64,000 nucleotides of DNA. Origin: JACDEA01 sp963742585. Lineage in GTDB: Bacteria; Actinomycetota; Acidimicrobiia; Acidimicrobiales; JACDEA01. The stretch is from NCBI GenBank assembly GCA_963742585.1, contig CAVUMI010000009.1:1302001-1366000 (forward strand), given 5' to 3'. A program made the translations under genes and the position numbers. The notes under the pieces were generated by a model that worked only from the letters and a program-made list of their open reading frames with translations, did no database searches and had not been told where the DNA came from. Positions 18,195-28,809 of the stretch are shown here, piece after piece. Numbering within the stretch: position 1 is the first letter of the stretch; each line of letters starts with the position of its first letter.

Positions 18195-20196
18195 TCAGCT
18201 CACCACGGTGACGAGAGGCTTGACCGTCCCGCGGCCGTACTGCTCCCCCACGTTCGGCTGCCAGCCGGACAGCAGGACGATCCGCTGTTCGGCGACGATC
18301 TCGGTGGTGGGCAGTGTCGTAAAGGCGTTGTCCGAGTCGACGATGAGCTGGATGTGAATGCCGTGGGTGGCAATGTCGCCCTGGAAGAAGTAGTCGTCGG
18401 CATAGCCCGCGGGGCTCCCGTCGGCCGGCGTCCAGCACCGACGGGGCCGGCCCTGGGAGTCGGTAACCGGATCCGTTCGACGCGGTCGTAGGTGGACGCC
18501 GGGGTCGTTTCCGGTGCCGTCGTCGAAGCAGCTGTCGTCGCGGTAGTACGGGAACGTGGTGGCCGCGTGCGCAACGGTGCCGGCGGTGGGCTGCTTGATC
18601 GAGTATCGGGACACCAGCGTGCCGTACGGTCCGGTCACCTGCTCGTAGCTCAGGGCGCTGTGCGGTCCGGAAAAGTTCGGGTCGTGAATGTCGATGTCGT
18701 TGTCGACGCACGGGTCACCGCCGCACGTGCCGTCACCGGGATTCCCGACCTCGAGGTCTTCGAGGCGCACGCCGTCCGGACCAACGTGCGGTCGCAGGTG
18801 GCCGAAGCTCTCGTCGTTCTTGCCATCGATGACAACGCCCCGCGGCACATACGGGTTGTAGTACGTCCATACCTTCCCGGCGTTGTAGTCCCACTGCTGA
18901 TAGATGCCATCGGCCGGCGGGACCGGATGCACGCGCAGGTTGGACGACTGGCGGATCTCGTCCCGGTAGAACGTTTCGGTGCGCACCGTGTTGGTGCCGG
19001 AGTCGGCGCCCCACGTTGCCCGGATGACCCGTACCGGCCCCGACCGCACACCCATGGTGATGGACGACCCACCCCAGTTGACGACTTCGTCCTCATAGCC
19101 GCAGCACGGGGTTTCGCCGCCGGGACGCTGCTGGAAGGCGCGGGCCTTCCACTGATCGATCAGGTCAGGCCCGTACGTCCACGTCTCGCCTCGTGGCGCG
19201 ATGCGCACCTGGGTCATCAACCAACGTCCGTCGTAACGGAAGGCGTACCGCGGCGTCTTGACCCACGCGGTGTCCTTCGGGCGGCGCTGCTTGTGCTGCG
19301 CGGCACTGGTGATGCACTTGTTCGTCGCCGGGTCAAAGTACGCGCCCTTGGGCGCATTGCCGTAGTCGCCGTAGCTCGACTGCGAATAGAGGAACGTGTC
19401 GCTGTCGGCGTCCGGCTCGTAACGCACATATCCGTTGGTCGCGTCGAAGGCGGGACGCGGCGCACCCCGAGCGGCTCCCGCCTGCATGACATAGACGTAG
19501 CGGGGGTGCTCAGCGTCGTAGGGATCGATGATCGTGACCCGACGGCTGCCGGTGATGCCCTCGGGCAGCGCGGCGGTGCTGGGAGCGGCCGGACCGGCAT
19601 CCGACGCCATGAACGCCACCTCATCGTCGGTGTCGAGGCCGGCCACGGGATCGGGCGTCGACCGCACGCCACCCTCAGGCGCGGCGCGGCACGGGTCGCC
19701 GGGCGCGGAGGCCGTCCAGCGGAACCGCTCCTCGTCCCACACGTAGGTCGGGTGGGCGTCGGTCTCGCTGTAGGCCGAAAAGCCCGACGACGTTGTTCGA
19801 CAGATACCGCACCGCCAGCTCGTCGACCTGGAACGGGATCTGCACGAACTGGCGCCCGTCCCAGCGATACCCAAGTAAGCGGTCGATGGGCGCGCCGACA
19901 CCGAGGCCCGCCCCGGTGGCGACCTCCGGCTCTTCGTAGCGACTGTGCGTGCACTTCGGAGAAGCGTTGTCGGCGAGACATTCGATGCCGCCAAGGGTGG
20001 GGATCTTGAGACTGACCTCGGCCGGCGCCGCCCAGCCGAGGAGCAACGCGCCGGTGAGCACAATCGGCTCGGTATCACGGGCGGCGGCGTCGGTGATCAC
20101 CTCGATGCGCGTTGGGTCGAGGGCCTGTGCCGGCCCGGCGACAAGCCCGGCCAACATGCAGCCGGCCAGGCCGGCGCGTTTCAGTGCTCGCAGCAC
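18195..20196 (-). CDS. Secreted protein of unknown function, one frameshift
   Basis: About 666 residues after a signal peptide (MLRALKRAGLAGCMLAGLVA, cleavage near AQA). One frameshift near 19775 separates the N-terminal fifth from the rest. I recognise no catalytic signature. Visible traits: many Tyr/Trp/Asp residues, several cysteines in pairs (GGDPC, ETPCCGYED), beta-rich spacing, and segments such as YDAEHPRYVYVMQ and WTYYNPYVPRG. No transmembrane helix follows the signal peptide, so it is probably a folded extracellular beta-protein or carbohydrate/lipid-active enzyme. It overlaps the PHP gene by 16 bases and precedes the GH36-like gene by 3, so it belongs to the same transcript. Confidence 0.7.
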
Positions 20197-21445
20197 ACTG
20201 CTACCTCGGGCACCGTGAGGTCGTGGCCGTAGTCGAGCGGCACACCCACCGTCGCCGCTTGGCGGACCGACGGCGGCGCCACCTCAGCCGACGCCCACAC
20301 CGGACTGGTGATCGCGGTCATGAGGTAGCCCGGATCGAGGTACAGCTCGGCGCGCACCCATCCGTTCTCGGGCAGCACGGCGTACGTGGTGTGCGAAAGG
20401 TTGTTCCCCAGAATGAGGTAGTTGCCGATCACCCGACCACTCGACACGATCCGCAGCCGGTTACCGAGACCGTTGCGGACGCGCACGGTCACCCCAGTAC
20501 GGGCCGAGCGGGCGCACCTCGCCGCCGACGATCGCCTGGCGCTGCGTTCCGTACAGCTCGGTCGCCGTGATCGTGAGCTGCGGACCCGCCGTACGCCGGA
20601 GGCTGCCAGGAGACGGTCGTGCGGCCCGCCTGGACGGCGTTGATGATCGCGGCTGGGCGAACGGTCGGCGGCATAGACCCAGGTGGTGGGCTGACCCACG
20701 CCCTGCGAGCGCGAACGTGGACTGCCAGTGGTTGTCGCTGCCGCCCACCGCAGCCACGACGTGCACCCGCCGCGAGGAACTCGCGCTCCCACCAGTCGAT
20801 GGACAGGTGGTTGTTCGACTCGGCGAGCGGCAGCACGTCGGACCGTTGCAGCCACTGGCTGTTCCACACCTCGACCGCGTCGAGCGCCGAGCGAGGCCGG
20901 CACCGGGTACTCCCAGAGGCCGCCGCCGAACGGATGGTTCAGCACGACCATGCCACGCCGCTCGTGTACCTGCCCGAGCAGCGCGGTGAGCCCGGCCGCC
21001 CCGCTCGTTGTCCTGGTCGAGGATCGTCGGGCAGGTCGCCGACCGAGCGCATGAAGATCCCGGCATGGCCTCCGCTGAGCGAATGCTCGTACCCGGGCAC
21101 GAGGACCAACTTCGACGAGCGGTACTCCGGGAGGCGGAGCGCCTCGACCCGGTCGTGATCGGTGAGCGCCACAAAATGCAGGCCGCGCTGCTCGGCGTTG
21201 GCGATCTGCTGACCGGCGGTGAACCCGAGTGTGTAGAACTCCTCCAGCCCGGTGTTGTCGTCGTCGGGCCCGGCCCACACGTCGTGGCTGAGAACGGTGT
21301 GCACGTGGAAGTCCCCGGCCAGCCACTGCCCATTGGGAGGCGGCTCGGCCGCGGCCGCGCCCGACCGCAACCCCGGAACGGTGCTGACTGCGCCGACTCC
21401 GGCGGCGAGCTGGAGGAAGCGACGACGGCTGAGCGGCGACGTCAT
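20181..21445 (-). pseudogene. CehA/McbA-type PHP metallohydrolase with Tat signal, many frameshifts
   Basis: Exported phosphoesterase/hydrolase of the PHP superfamily. The N-terminus has a twin-arginine signal (SRRRFLQLAAGVGA). Metal-site motifs follow in order but in changing frames: GDFHVHTVLSHD, ALTDHDR, PGYEHS, VVLNHPFGG, AVEVWNSQW, and GGSDNHW. The C-terminus in the last frame is beta-rich. At least six one-base shifts occur between about 21030 and 20490. The order of motifs matches CehA/McbA-family proteins (named after a carbaryl hydrolase), which cleave diverse esters. It starts inside the stop of the preceding gene (4-base overlap). Confidence 0.7.
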
Positions 21446-23218
21446 CCGAGGTTCCGACCGACGTAGAGCATCGTCTCGAGCACGTGGTCGCCAAAGCAGC
21501 GATCGACCATGAACTCCTCCTCGTACTCAGCCGACGTTGCCGTGACCCATGCGTGTCGACGTTGCTGGCCAGGCCGCCCACCGGGTCGACCTCGTAGCTC
21601 TGGATGATGTAGCCCAGGCTGTCCTGGGTCTGGCCGAACACCATCGTCTGGCCGCCGTCGAAGGACTTGCGCCGGAACTGGCTCTTGGCCACCGTCGAGA
21701 TGCCGCCGAAGATCTCGCCGGGCGCGGTTATCGACGAGGAGGTCGCCGATGCGGTAGCCGGAGACGTCGGTCTTGATCATGGATCGCGCTCGCCGGTCAC
21801 GCACTTGCGGGCCACGAAAGCACCGGCGGCGGCTGACGTAGACGCCTGGCCCGCCGGCGCCGTCGGTGCGCGGGGTGAACTCGCGGTCGAGCAGGCCGGC
21901 GACCGCGCCGCCGACCTCGGCCACATTGGTTCCAGGGTGTTGGACACGCGACCGTCGATCGTGCTGATGCGTTGTCCCATGACGTGGCCGCCCTTGGCGA
22001 TCGCCCGGCCGACAAAGGCGGCGAAGTCGTTGCCCATCTGGATCACATGGTCGTAGTCGTCGACCTTGCCGTCGCCGGTGTAGTCCCTGGTCGCGCCGCG
22101 CGGCGAGGACGGCGACACGTTCCCGAGTCCGCCCTCGAACACCAGACCGACGCCGCCGAAGGTGTCGCCCAGACGCCTTTGCGCCCGTTGCCGGCCAGTC
22201 ACCGTGCATGACCGACTGGCCGCCCAAGATACGTCGGGTGCGCGGCGTAGTTCACGAGGGTGGCGATGACCTGGCCCGCACTGTTTCCGGGCCCGCCGCC
22301 AGCCGGCGCGCCTGTAGCCACACCGCGCCGTAGTCGTTCGCCGAGTAGTAGGTGTCACGCCGCTGCCCGGAAAAGTCGCGGGCGTTGACATCGCCGATCT
22401 CGAACTGGGCCGGCTGCATCGCCCGCACCGCGTCGAATGCGCTGCGGATCACCGCGTCGCGCACCTGGGTGCGGTACCAGTCGGGAATGCCGCCCCACGC
22501 GCCATAGCCGTCGAAGCCCCCATGCGTGTGGGTGGCACCGATCGCCACATTCGCCGCCGGCATACCGATGGCGGCGCCGATGCGGCGGCGCATGTCGAGA
22601 ATCCCGCAGTCGGCGCATAGGTCGGCGCGGTACTTGGCGAAGTAGCCGACCGTGTCCATCATCTGCCACACGACAAGCTGGCTGCCGTTGCTGATCGCCA
22701 GGCTGCGCACGTTGTACCCGGAGTAGCGATCGACACTGGTGGCGACGCGGCCCGGGCCGATGCCGTAGCCCCCGAGGTAGATGCAGTTCGGCGACTTGGG
22801 CCACCCGGGCGGGAGATGGCCCTCGGCGGCGCGGTTGACCAGGTACAGCGGATCGTTCGAGCTGGCTCTCGTCCTCGAGCACGCAGTCCTTGGTCTGCCA
22901 TTTGGCCGGGTCGGGCGCCAGGCTGGTCACCGAGGCGCCCACGAGGAACTGGCCGTCGGGCAGGGCGTCGAGCGCGGTGAGGTCGGGCGGCTGGAGCGGA
23001 TCGGTGGGGGTCTGCGCGGCGAGCGCGGCAGTGGCCTTGAGCGCGGGCGGGGACGCCTTCGGGACCCCGGCCCGCGTCCGCGGCGACGGGCCGAACCCGA
23101 CACCCGCCCACGCGGCACTCACGACGAGGGTGCCGCCCAGAAACGCAATCAACGCGCGACGGAGCCACCTCGTCAATGTCCCCCGGATCGGCTCCGTCTT
23201 CGCCTCCCCCTCCATCAT
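21442..23218 (-). pseudogene. Neutral/alkaline ceramidase-like protein (second copy), many frameshifts
   Basis: The N-terminus has a basic stretch and one hydrophobic helix (RALIAFLGGTLVVSAAWAG), so it is membrane-tethered or secreted. The frame then changes repeatedly, but the neutral-ceramidase-like order is visible: NGSQLVVWQMMDTVG, GATHTHGGFDGYG (zinc histidines), YAAHPTYLGGQ, and GGLGNVSPSSPRG, matching the GDVSPN segment that carries the catalytic Ser in characterised neutral ceramidases. The tail ends VDRCFGDHVLETML. At least six shifts are needed. ATG 23218 overlaps the previous stop by 4 bases. It probably hydrolyses an amide-linked lipid, but activity is inferred from family only. 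Confidence 0.65.
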
Positions 23219-26002
23219 CGCCCCACCACCTCGGAGTGTTGGCCGTTGATCTCGCCGTAGGTGTCGACCACCCCGCCCGCTTCTACCACTGCCTTATCGC
23301 CCTTTCGGAGTTGGATGCTGGTGCGCCACACGCCGTCCTTGTCGAGACGGGTTGGGACATACCGCGTTGTCCCGTTGGCGCGCCGGATGTGGATCGTGAC
23401 CGATGCAACTTGGCCGGTGCCGGCCCACGGCCGGAACGTGCATGTCTTGCAGATTGGGTTGCCCTTGTCGTCGCCGATCACTTTGAAGGACGACGCGTAG
23501 GTGCGGGGATACACGATGCCAGGCACAGCCACCGCAACCGTGCCGTTCTTCTCCACGCGGATGGCCGGACGTTTGATGCCAGTCCAGCGGCCGACCGTGA
23601 ATCCATTGGACTCGAGGTGATAGGGCACCAACCCGCTAGCTCCCCGCTGGACGCCGTCGACCACGAACCGGTAGCGGCCGTCGGGGACGTTGGGTCCGCG
23701 ATCGTCGATGTCACGCGGGAAGAAGTCCGCCGCCTCGAAGTTGGCCGTCCACCGCCATGCAAACGGCTTCGTGTGCTGTGTGATTGCGCTGGTGACGCCC
23801 TTGGGAAAGTCGACCCGCACCTGCACCTCGCCGGACTGGTCGGCGTAAGGGCGCCAGCGGCCGTCGACGTACCGCTCGACCCGCACCAGGGGATTGTCGA
23901 CGTAGTTGTTCCCGCCCACCCAGGTGGCCGTGGCCGCCGAGAACCGGGCGATGTTCCGGGGCTGTGCGACGAACCGGGCGCCGGTGCTGTCCTCGGGCAC
24001 GCTCTGGATCCAGCCGGCATACGCGGCGGCCGCACCCTGACCGAGCGCGACGGCGGTCGCCTCCTGCCGCGCCTCGTCGAGTTGGCCAAGCGCGTCCAGC
24101 GGCTCGGGCTGTAGCGCGGGGCCGCCCTTCATTCGGCCCGCCATCCGTACAAGGCGCGTGACCATGTAGTCCGCGGTGTGCGGACCGTAAGACGTCAACG
24201 CCTTCCGGTAGTGGTCGTAGCTCTGGTACATGCGGTAGCTGACCGTGTAGCCGTTGTAGTCACCGGCGTGGCCGACGCCGACCGGCAGGCGGTAGCCCCG
24301 GGCCGGTGGCAGTTCTTCCTTCGTGAAGTTGCCTTTGATCTGCGCGGGATCGGCGGGCTCGGCGTTCGCGGTCGCAGCGTTGGCGGGATCGTCCCAGCCG
24401 CGTGCGTCGTTGTGGACCTGCGCCACCATTCGCCGATAGGCGGCATCGGTGACATTCAGGCTCCGGTCGCTGAGATCCTGCTTGCGCGGATCCGCGCACC
24501 TCCAGGCCGAGCCGGCCTTGTTGCAGTACTGCTCCCACGCAAATCCGTCGTAGATGTTCCCGGCGACGTTGTCGGTGCGGCTTTCGAGGTTCTTGATCAG
24601 GTCCACCTGTGCCTCGCAGCTGCACGACACCAGCAGGACCTCCCCGAGCCGCACCGCCTGGAGATGGATGCGGAGGTTCTCCTCAACGACTCCGAACGAC
24701 GGCACGTCGTAGTTCTCGGGAATCGGAACGCCCGCCGCCTTGAGTTCGGTGAATACGTCCCCGAGTGGCACCGGCGCCTCCACATCCGCGGAAGCAATCG
24801 GGCAAGCCGAGAGCGGGGAGGCCCACGCTGCCATCGAAGGTCGGCTGGGTGCGGCAGTTCGACACCGATGGGTACGGATGCGACACCGGGCCCGGCGTCC
24901 AACGGTCGATCATCGCGACCGGGAAGGTGCTCGAGTACGGAACCGTCGCCGCGCCCTGCGCCGATCTCATTCCAGCCGCGCGATAACCACATCGGCCATG
25001 ATCCGCGCTTGGCGTTCGGCCTGCGCATACCCCTGGTGGGCGAACGCCCGCACCACGCCATTGGGCATGCGCAGCTTCGCGTCGTTGATCGGTTCGGAAC
25101 TTCCGACATCACCCTGACTGAACACCAGCGGCGCACCGGTGGCACGGGCAACCATGCGCTCGAGCGGGCCGACGAAGTCGGTGCTGATCAGGTTGTAGCC
25201 GTCGAGATCCTCGGGATGCACGCCGTAGTTCATCCACGTGGCCAGCGGCCGAGGCTTGGCCGGATCGCGGATGTCGTCGAATCGCATCACGACGAGGCCG
25301 GTGTCGTTCTCCAGGTGCGGGATACCCAGTCGGGCTGCCGTCATTGGCGATGCCCCCGCCCGGTGCGTTGCGGAACACGCTGTCGAGCGGAACGGTCGTC
25401 GCCCCCATGCGCGCCGGCACCAGACTGGCCGCCGCCTGCTCGATGGCCTGGGCCATGGCCCGCGCCTGGTACTCCAGCATGCGCAAATCCATGACGTCCT
25501 GAAACACCCACAGACCGAAGGCCGGCGTCGTGTAGTACGGCGAGCTGTGGTTGTGGGTGACGTGGTACAGGATCCGGTCGTACGTGACCCCTGACGATCC
25601 GGCGTCGAGGAGTTGCCCCACCCGGCGTAGCAATTGTCCTGCGCGACGTAGTTGTCGCTCTTCAGCAGCGCGACCCGCGTACCGTCGGTGCCCTCGACCA
25701 CGATGGCCCGGACCGAAAGCCGCGAGTGAACGCCGTAACTCGGCGCGCGCTTGACCTGGTGCGCGTTGACGTCGAACTCATCGTCGACCAGTTCCTCCAG
25801 AGCGCGGGTCGCCGTCGGCGATCCCGTGCCGGTCGGTGGCGTACTGCCCGGCTGACGCGCCGACGTGCCAGGTGGCGTCCACCACGCCTACGCCGGCCCG
25901 GATGCCGCTGGGCGCCGCCGACGCGCCCGGCGGCCCGATCGCGCCCGCGCCGAGGGCGAAGCTGACGAAAAGCGCGAGGAAGCCCGCCCAGGCAAGCCGC
26001 AT
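23215..26002 (-). pseudogene. Neutral/alkaline ceramidase-like protein (first copy), several frameshifts
   Basis: First gene of the exported operon, about 925 codons. A signal peptide starts at ATG 26002 (MRLAWAGFLALFVSF, cleavage near ASA). Family blocks: RVALLKSDNYVAQ, YHVTHNHSSPYY (metal histidines), MNYGVHPEDL, and SQGDVGSSEPIND at the position of the GDVSPN motif. The C-terminal 530 residues (below about 24830) are one clean frame and end in a beta-sandwich domain with a CKTC motif and VTIHIRRANGTTR. The nucleophile motif is less canonical here than in the second copy, so the two may differ in activity. Shifts lie near 25780, 25620, 25340 and 24900. Confidence 0.65.
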
Positions 26003-26028
26003 GTCCGGTTTCTTTCGCCGCCGGACGG

Positions 26029-26056
26029 CGCCCTACCTGCCTAGGGCACTACCTAG
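26029..26056 (-). promoter_or_regulatory. CTACCT/CTAG repeat cluster upstream of the exported operon
   Basis: Two copies of CTACCT (26033-26038 and 26049-26054, 16 bases apart) bracket CTAGGG, 27-54 bases before the ATG at 26002. The spacing of about 1.5 helical turns suggests an activator or repressor site, but no regulator is assigned and no clear -35/-10 was found beside it. Confidence 0.3.
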
Positions 26057-26259
26057 AGCAGCGGAGGAACGTGATCGGCGGTCGTAGCCAACTCCACCTG
26101 GAGGGCTTCGACTTCGCCCTCAAGCGCCGCCGCTTCTTCGGGATGACCCTGCACGACCGCCCGTGCCTGCTGCTCGACTAATTCCACGATCTGGAGTTCG
26201 AGGCCAACCGCATGGTCCTCTGGGTCTGCCGCGACCTCATCCTTGTCGCTAAACACCAT
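26053..26259 (-). CDS. Small acidic hypothetical protein
   Basis: 68 residues from ATG 26259, strongly acidic (VFSDKDEVAADPEDH) and mostly helical, with an alternating Glu/Ala/Val/Leu stretch that could form a coiled coil (ALEGEVEALQVELATTADH). No family is recognised. No clear Shine-Dalgarno sequence is seen. It lies between two better-supported genes on the same strand. The composition (GluAla-rich, no arginine runs typical of shadow frames) favours a real gene, but it remains a weak call. Confidence 0.45.
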   Translation of the reverse strand: MVFSDKDEVAADPEDHAVGLELQIVELVEQQARAVVQGHPEEAAALEGEVEALQVELATTADHVPPLL

Positions 26260-26312
26260 GGCTAGGGACGTACCCCCATTGGCGGCGGATGTACCACTTT
26301 GCCTAAATGAAG

Positions 26313-26738
26313 TCAGTCCTCGCCTGCCGCCGCCCAGCCAGTCCACACGCTGACGTCGACGGCGAGCACCGCGTCCTCCAACTTGTGGTCGCGGTATTGC
26401 GGGTATTTCGCCCGCAGCCCGGCTACCGCGCTGTCGCGCTCGTCGCCGGGTCCGACCTCGCGGGCATCGCCGTCGACGCGCACCCACCACAGCTGCGACC
26501 AGTCATCGTCGTAGTGATCGGCGAGAACCGCCGCGTGGGGGCTGGCCGCCACGTTGTCCAGGCGGCGTAACGCAGGTGAGATCTTCGGCTTGTCGTCCAC
26601 CGCTGAGTAGATCGTGTCGCCAACCACGACGAAACAGATCGGCACGACGTGGGGACGCCCGTACGCCGTGACCGTCGCCAAACGGGCCACGGCAACCGCG
26701 CTCATTCGGCGACGGGCCTCGGCCGGGTCCAAACGCAC
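26313..26738 (-). CDS. PPOX-class F420-dependent oxidoreductase (Rv0121-like)
   Basis: 141-residue split-barrel protein. The N-terminal VARLATVTAYGRPHVVPICF and IYSAVDDKPK with LRRLDNVAASPHAAVLADHY follow the TIGR03668 (Rv0121-type) pattern, ending WWVRVDGDARE. It is presumably an F420H2-using reductase of unknown substrate. The start is GTG 26738, six bases after TAGTGT, so probably leaderless. It is divergent from the SCO6745-family gene, which has its own TANNNT box in the same 24-base gap. It is the second PPOX protein in the window, the other being at 10395. Confidence 0.85.
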   Translation of the reverse strand: MRLDPAEARRRMSAVAVARLATVTAYGRPHVVPICFVVVGDTIYSAVDDKPKISPALRRLDNVAASPHAAVLADHYDDDWSQLWWVRVDGDAREVGPGDERDSAVAGLRAKYPQYRDHKLEDAVLAVDVSVWTGWAAAGED

Positions 26739-26762
26739 CGTCGCACACTACGGTGCAACGCG

Positions 26763-27611
26763 ATGGCCTTCGACCCCAGCGCGGCGCGCAAGACGTGGCG
26801 AACACTCGAGCCTTTCCACGGGATGATCTACTTCGTCAGGGACGCGACCGAGCGTTACGAGGCGCTTGGTGTGACGGGTCGGGCCGGTTACTTCGCGTCA
26901 CGGGCCGCACCGATGGGCGCAGTACCTGCTGAGGTTGTGATCGCAACTTTCTTCAACTTCCACCCCGCGCTCGTGCACGCGGCGATCCCTGCCGCATGGG
27001 ACACCGCCACACCCGCCGCTCTACTCGCCGCGCGCGTGGAGGGAGCCGACGCCGCGCTTCGCCGGCTCGTTCCCGATGCCGTCGGTTCGGCTGACGTCAA
27101 AGAGGCGGCCGGCTTGGCCCGGCAGGCCGCGCTCGCCGCGTGCCAGCGTCCCGAGGGCCGGCCGCTCTTCGCCGGTCACGCCGCCCTCGAGTGGCCGGAC
27201 GAGGATCATCTCGTGTTGTGGCACGCGGTCTCGCTCCTTCGCGAGTTCCGAGGCGACGGCCACGTCGCCGCGCTGACCGCCGAGGGCGTCACCGGGTGCG
27301 AGGCACTGGTGATCCACGGCGCCACCGGCGAGGTGCCCCCCGCCGTCCTCAAGTCCTCGCGGGCCTGGCCCGACGATGAGTGGGCGGCCGCCGAGGAGGC
27401 GCTTCGCGCACGCGGGTGGCTCGCGGACGACGGCTCCCTCACGGAGGCGGGGCGGACGCATCGCGAGTGGGTCGAAGATCGGACCGATGTCCTGGCCGCG
27501 CCGCCGTGGTCGGTGATCGCCGAGGACGGGTGCGCGCGCCTCCGTGAGTTGGCCCGCCCGTGGAGCCGCGCCCTCGTCGGGAGCGGCGAATTCGGCTTCG
27601 GCAACAACTGA
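26763..27611 (+). CDS. SCO6745-family protein (HTH-containing, unknown role)
   Basis: 282 residues. Conserved blocks of this actinobacterial family are evident: AARKTWRTLEPFHGMIYFV, GYFASRAAPMGAV, ATFFNFHPALV and a C-terminal winged-helix-like part (WAAAEEALRARGWLADDGSL, TEAGRTHREWVE) that resembles a MarR-type fold. The function is unknown; some members sit near mycothiol or F420 genes. ATG 26763 lies 8 bases after TACGGT (26750s), consistent with a leaderless message. It probably shares a transcript with the YhhN gene 4 bases downstream. Confidence 0.85.
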   Translation: MAFDPSAARKTWRTLEPFHGMIYFVRDATERYEALGVTGRAGYFASRAAPMGAVPAEVVIATFFNFHPALVHAAIPAAWDTATPAALLAARVEGADAALRRLVPDAVGSADVKEAAGLARQAALAACQRPEGRPLFAGHAALEWPDEDHLVLWHAVSLLREFRGDGHVAALTAEGVTGCEALVIHGATGEVPPAVLKSSRAWPDDEWAAAEEALRARGWLADDGSLTEAGRTHREWVEDRTDVLAAPPWSVIAEDGCARLRELARPWSRALVGSGEFGFGNN

Positions 27612-27615
27612 GACC

Positions 27616-28245
27616 GTGACCGCTATCTGGCTAGCGATCGCGGCGGGATTCGCCGCGGGAAACTGGTGGGCCGTCGCTCGGAAGCACAAGAGGCTCGAGT
27701 ACGTGTGCAAGCCGGCGACGATGGTCGCGCTCATCGGCGTCGCGATCGCGCTGGACCCCCGTAACTCGACGGCCCGCTGGTGGTTCGTGGCCGCGTTGGT
27801 CTTCTCACTCCTGGGTGACGTCTTCCTGATGTTGCCGAGCGACCAGTTCGTTCCCGGCCTCGCGAGCTTTCTGTTGGGCCATATCGCGTACGTGGTCGGC
27901 CTGAACATCAACGGTGGGTCGCTTGGCGCGCTGGCGCTGGCCGCGGTCGCCGTCGCGATCGTCGATGTCTTTGTGGGCCGACCCATTCTCTGGGCGGTAT
28001 GGCGCGGTGATGACCCGTCGTTGCGGGCGCCGGTGTGGGCCTATCTCTTCGTCATCAACGCAATGGTGGTGAGCGCGCTGGCCACGGGGCGGCCGCTCGC
28101 CATCGGCGGTGCGGCGTTGTTTTTCGCCTCCGACGCCACGATCGCCTGGAACCGGTTCCTACGGCCCCTCCGGTGGGCGCCGGTCTTCATCATGGTGACG
28201 TACCACCTCGGTCAAGCCGGCCTCGTCCTATCCCTGGCGCGCTAG
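27616..28245 (+). CDS. YhhN-family membrane protein (lysoplasmalogenase-like)
   Basis: 209 residues from GTG 27616, with 7-8 hydrophobic helices. Family hallmarks: ALVFSLLGDVFLMLP, FLLGHIAYVVGL, FFASDATIAWNRF and MVTYHLGQAGLVLS. Animal TMEM86 homologues hydrolyse the vinyl-ether bond of lysoplasmalogens; the bacterial role is mostly untested. It starts 4 bases after the SCO6745-family stop, so it is co-transcribed. Its stop overlaps the convergent CMD-family gene by 4 bases. Confidence 0.85.
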   Translation: MTAIWLAIAAGFAAGNWWAVARKHKRLEYVCKPATMVALIGVAIALDPRNSTARWWFVAALVFSLLGDVFLMLPSDQFVPGLASFLLGHIAYVVGLNINGGSLGALALAAVAVAIVDVFVGRPILWAVWRGDDPSLRAPVWAYLFVINAMVVSALATGRPLAIGGAALFFASDATIAWNRFLRPLRWAPVFIMVTYHLGQAGLVLSLAR

Positions 28246-28805
28246 GGGCTGTCGAGGCCGACGACGCCACGCTCGCGCTCGACGCCGGTTGTGTTCAGGA
28301 AGAAGGCGACAAGGTGGTAGTAGCCAACGACCATCACGATCTCGATCAAGGTCGGCTCGTCCGGATACGCCGCTTGGAGTCGCGACCATGTCCCACCGGT
28401 GATCGTGCTGCCGGCGTGCAGCTCGTCGGCGGCTCGGACCAGAGCGGCGTCGATTTCACTCCACCCGTCGGCGTCGGGGCCCGCCTTGATCCGGGCCAGT
28501 TCCACGTCGGTCAAACCAACGGCTCGACCGATGGCCACGTGCTGGCCCCATTCGTACTCCGACTGGCAGTTCCATCCCGTCCGGAGGATCAGCAGCTCGC
28601 GCTCACGGGCCGGGAGGCTCCCCTTGATGAGCAGTTCCGTCCCCATGGCGAGGAACCGTCGCAACACCGGGGGGTGATGCGAGAGGGTCCGGAAGATGTT
28701 GAGGACCTCACCGTCGGGCGACTGCAGGGTCTTGGTGATCAGCTCGACCGTCTGGGGATCGAGGTCGGTTAAAGGCTTTGGGGGGATGCGGGGGGCCATG
28801 GCCAT
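28242..28805 (-). CDS. Carboxymuconolactone decarboxylase-family protein
   Basis: 187 residues of the AhpD/CMD alpha-helical fold: SHHPPVLRRFLAMG, PARERELLILRTGW, then CQSEYEWGQHV and VAFFLNTTGVER. The CxxC redox pair of AhpD is absent (only one Cys in CQSEYEW), so a peroxidase role is unlikely; a carboxymuconolactone-type or structural role fits better. The start at 28805 is four bases after the stop of the hydrolase-cyclase gene, so the two probably form an operon. Confidence 0.85.
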   Translation of the reverse strand: MAMAPRIPPKPLTDLDPQTVELITKTLQSPDGEVLNIFRTLSHHPPVLRRFLAMGTELLIKGSLPARERELLILRTGWNCQSEYEWGQHVAIGRAVGLTDVELARIKAGPDADGWSEIDAALVRAADELHAGSTITGGTWSRLQAAYPDEPTLIEIVMVVGYYHLVAFFLNTTGVERERGVVGLDSP

Positions 28806-28809
28806 GGTT

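Noticed and set aside
18492..20009. 505-codon plus-strand frame opposite the unknown secreted protein
   Set aside because: Considered seriously because the minus-strand protein has no known family, but the minus frame has a signal peptide and operon spacing, while the plus frame has neither and is Arg/Val-rich.
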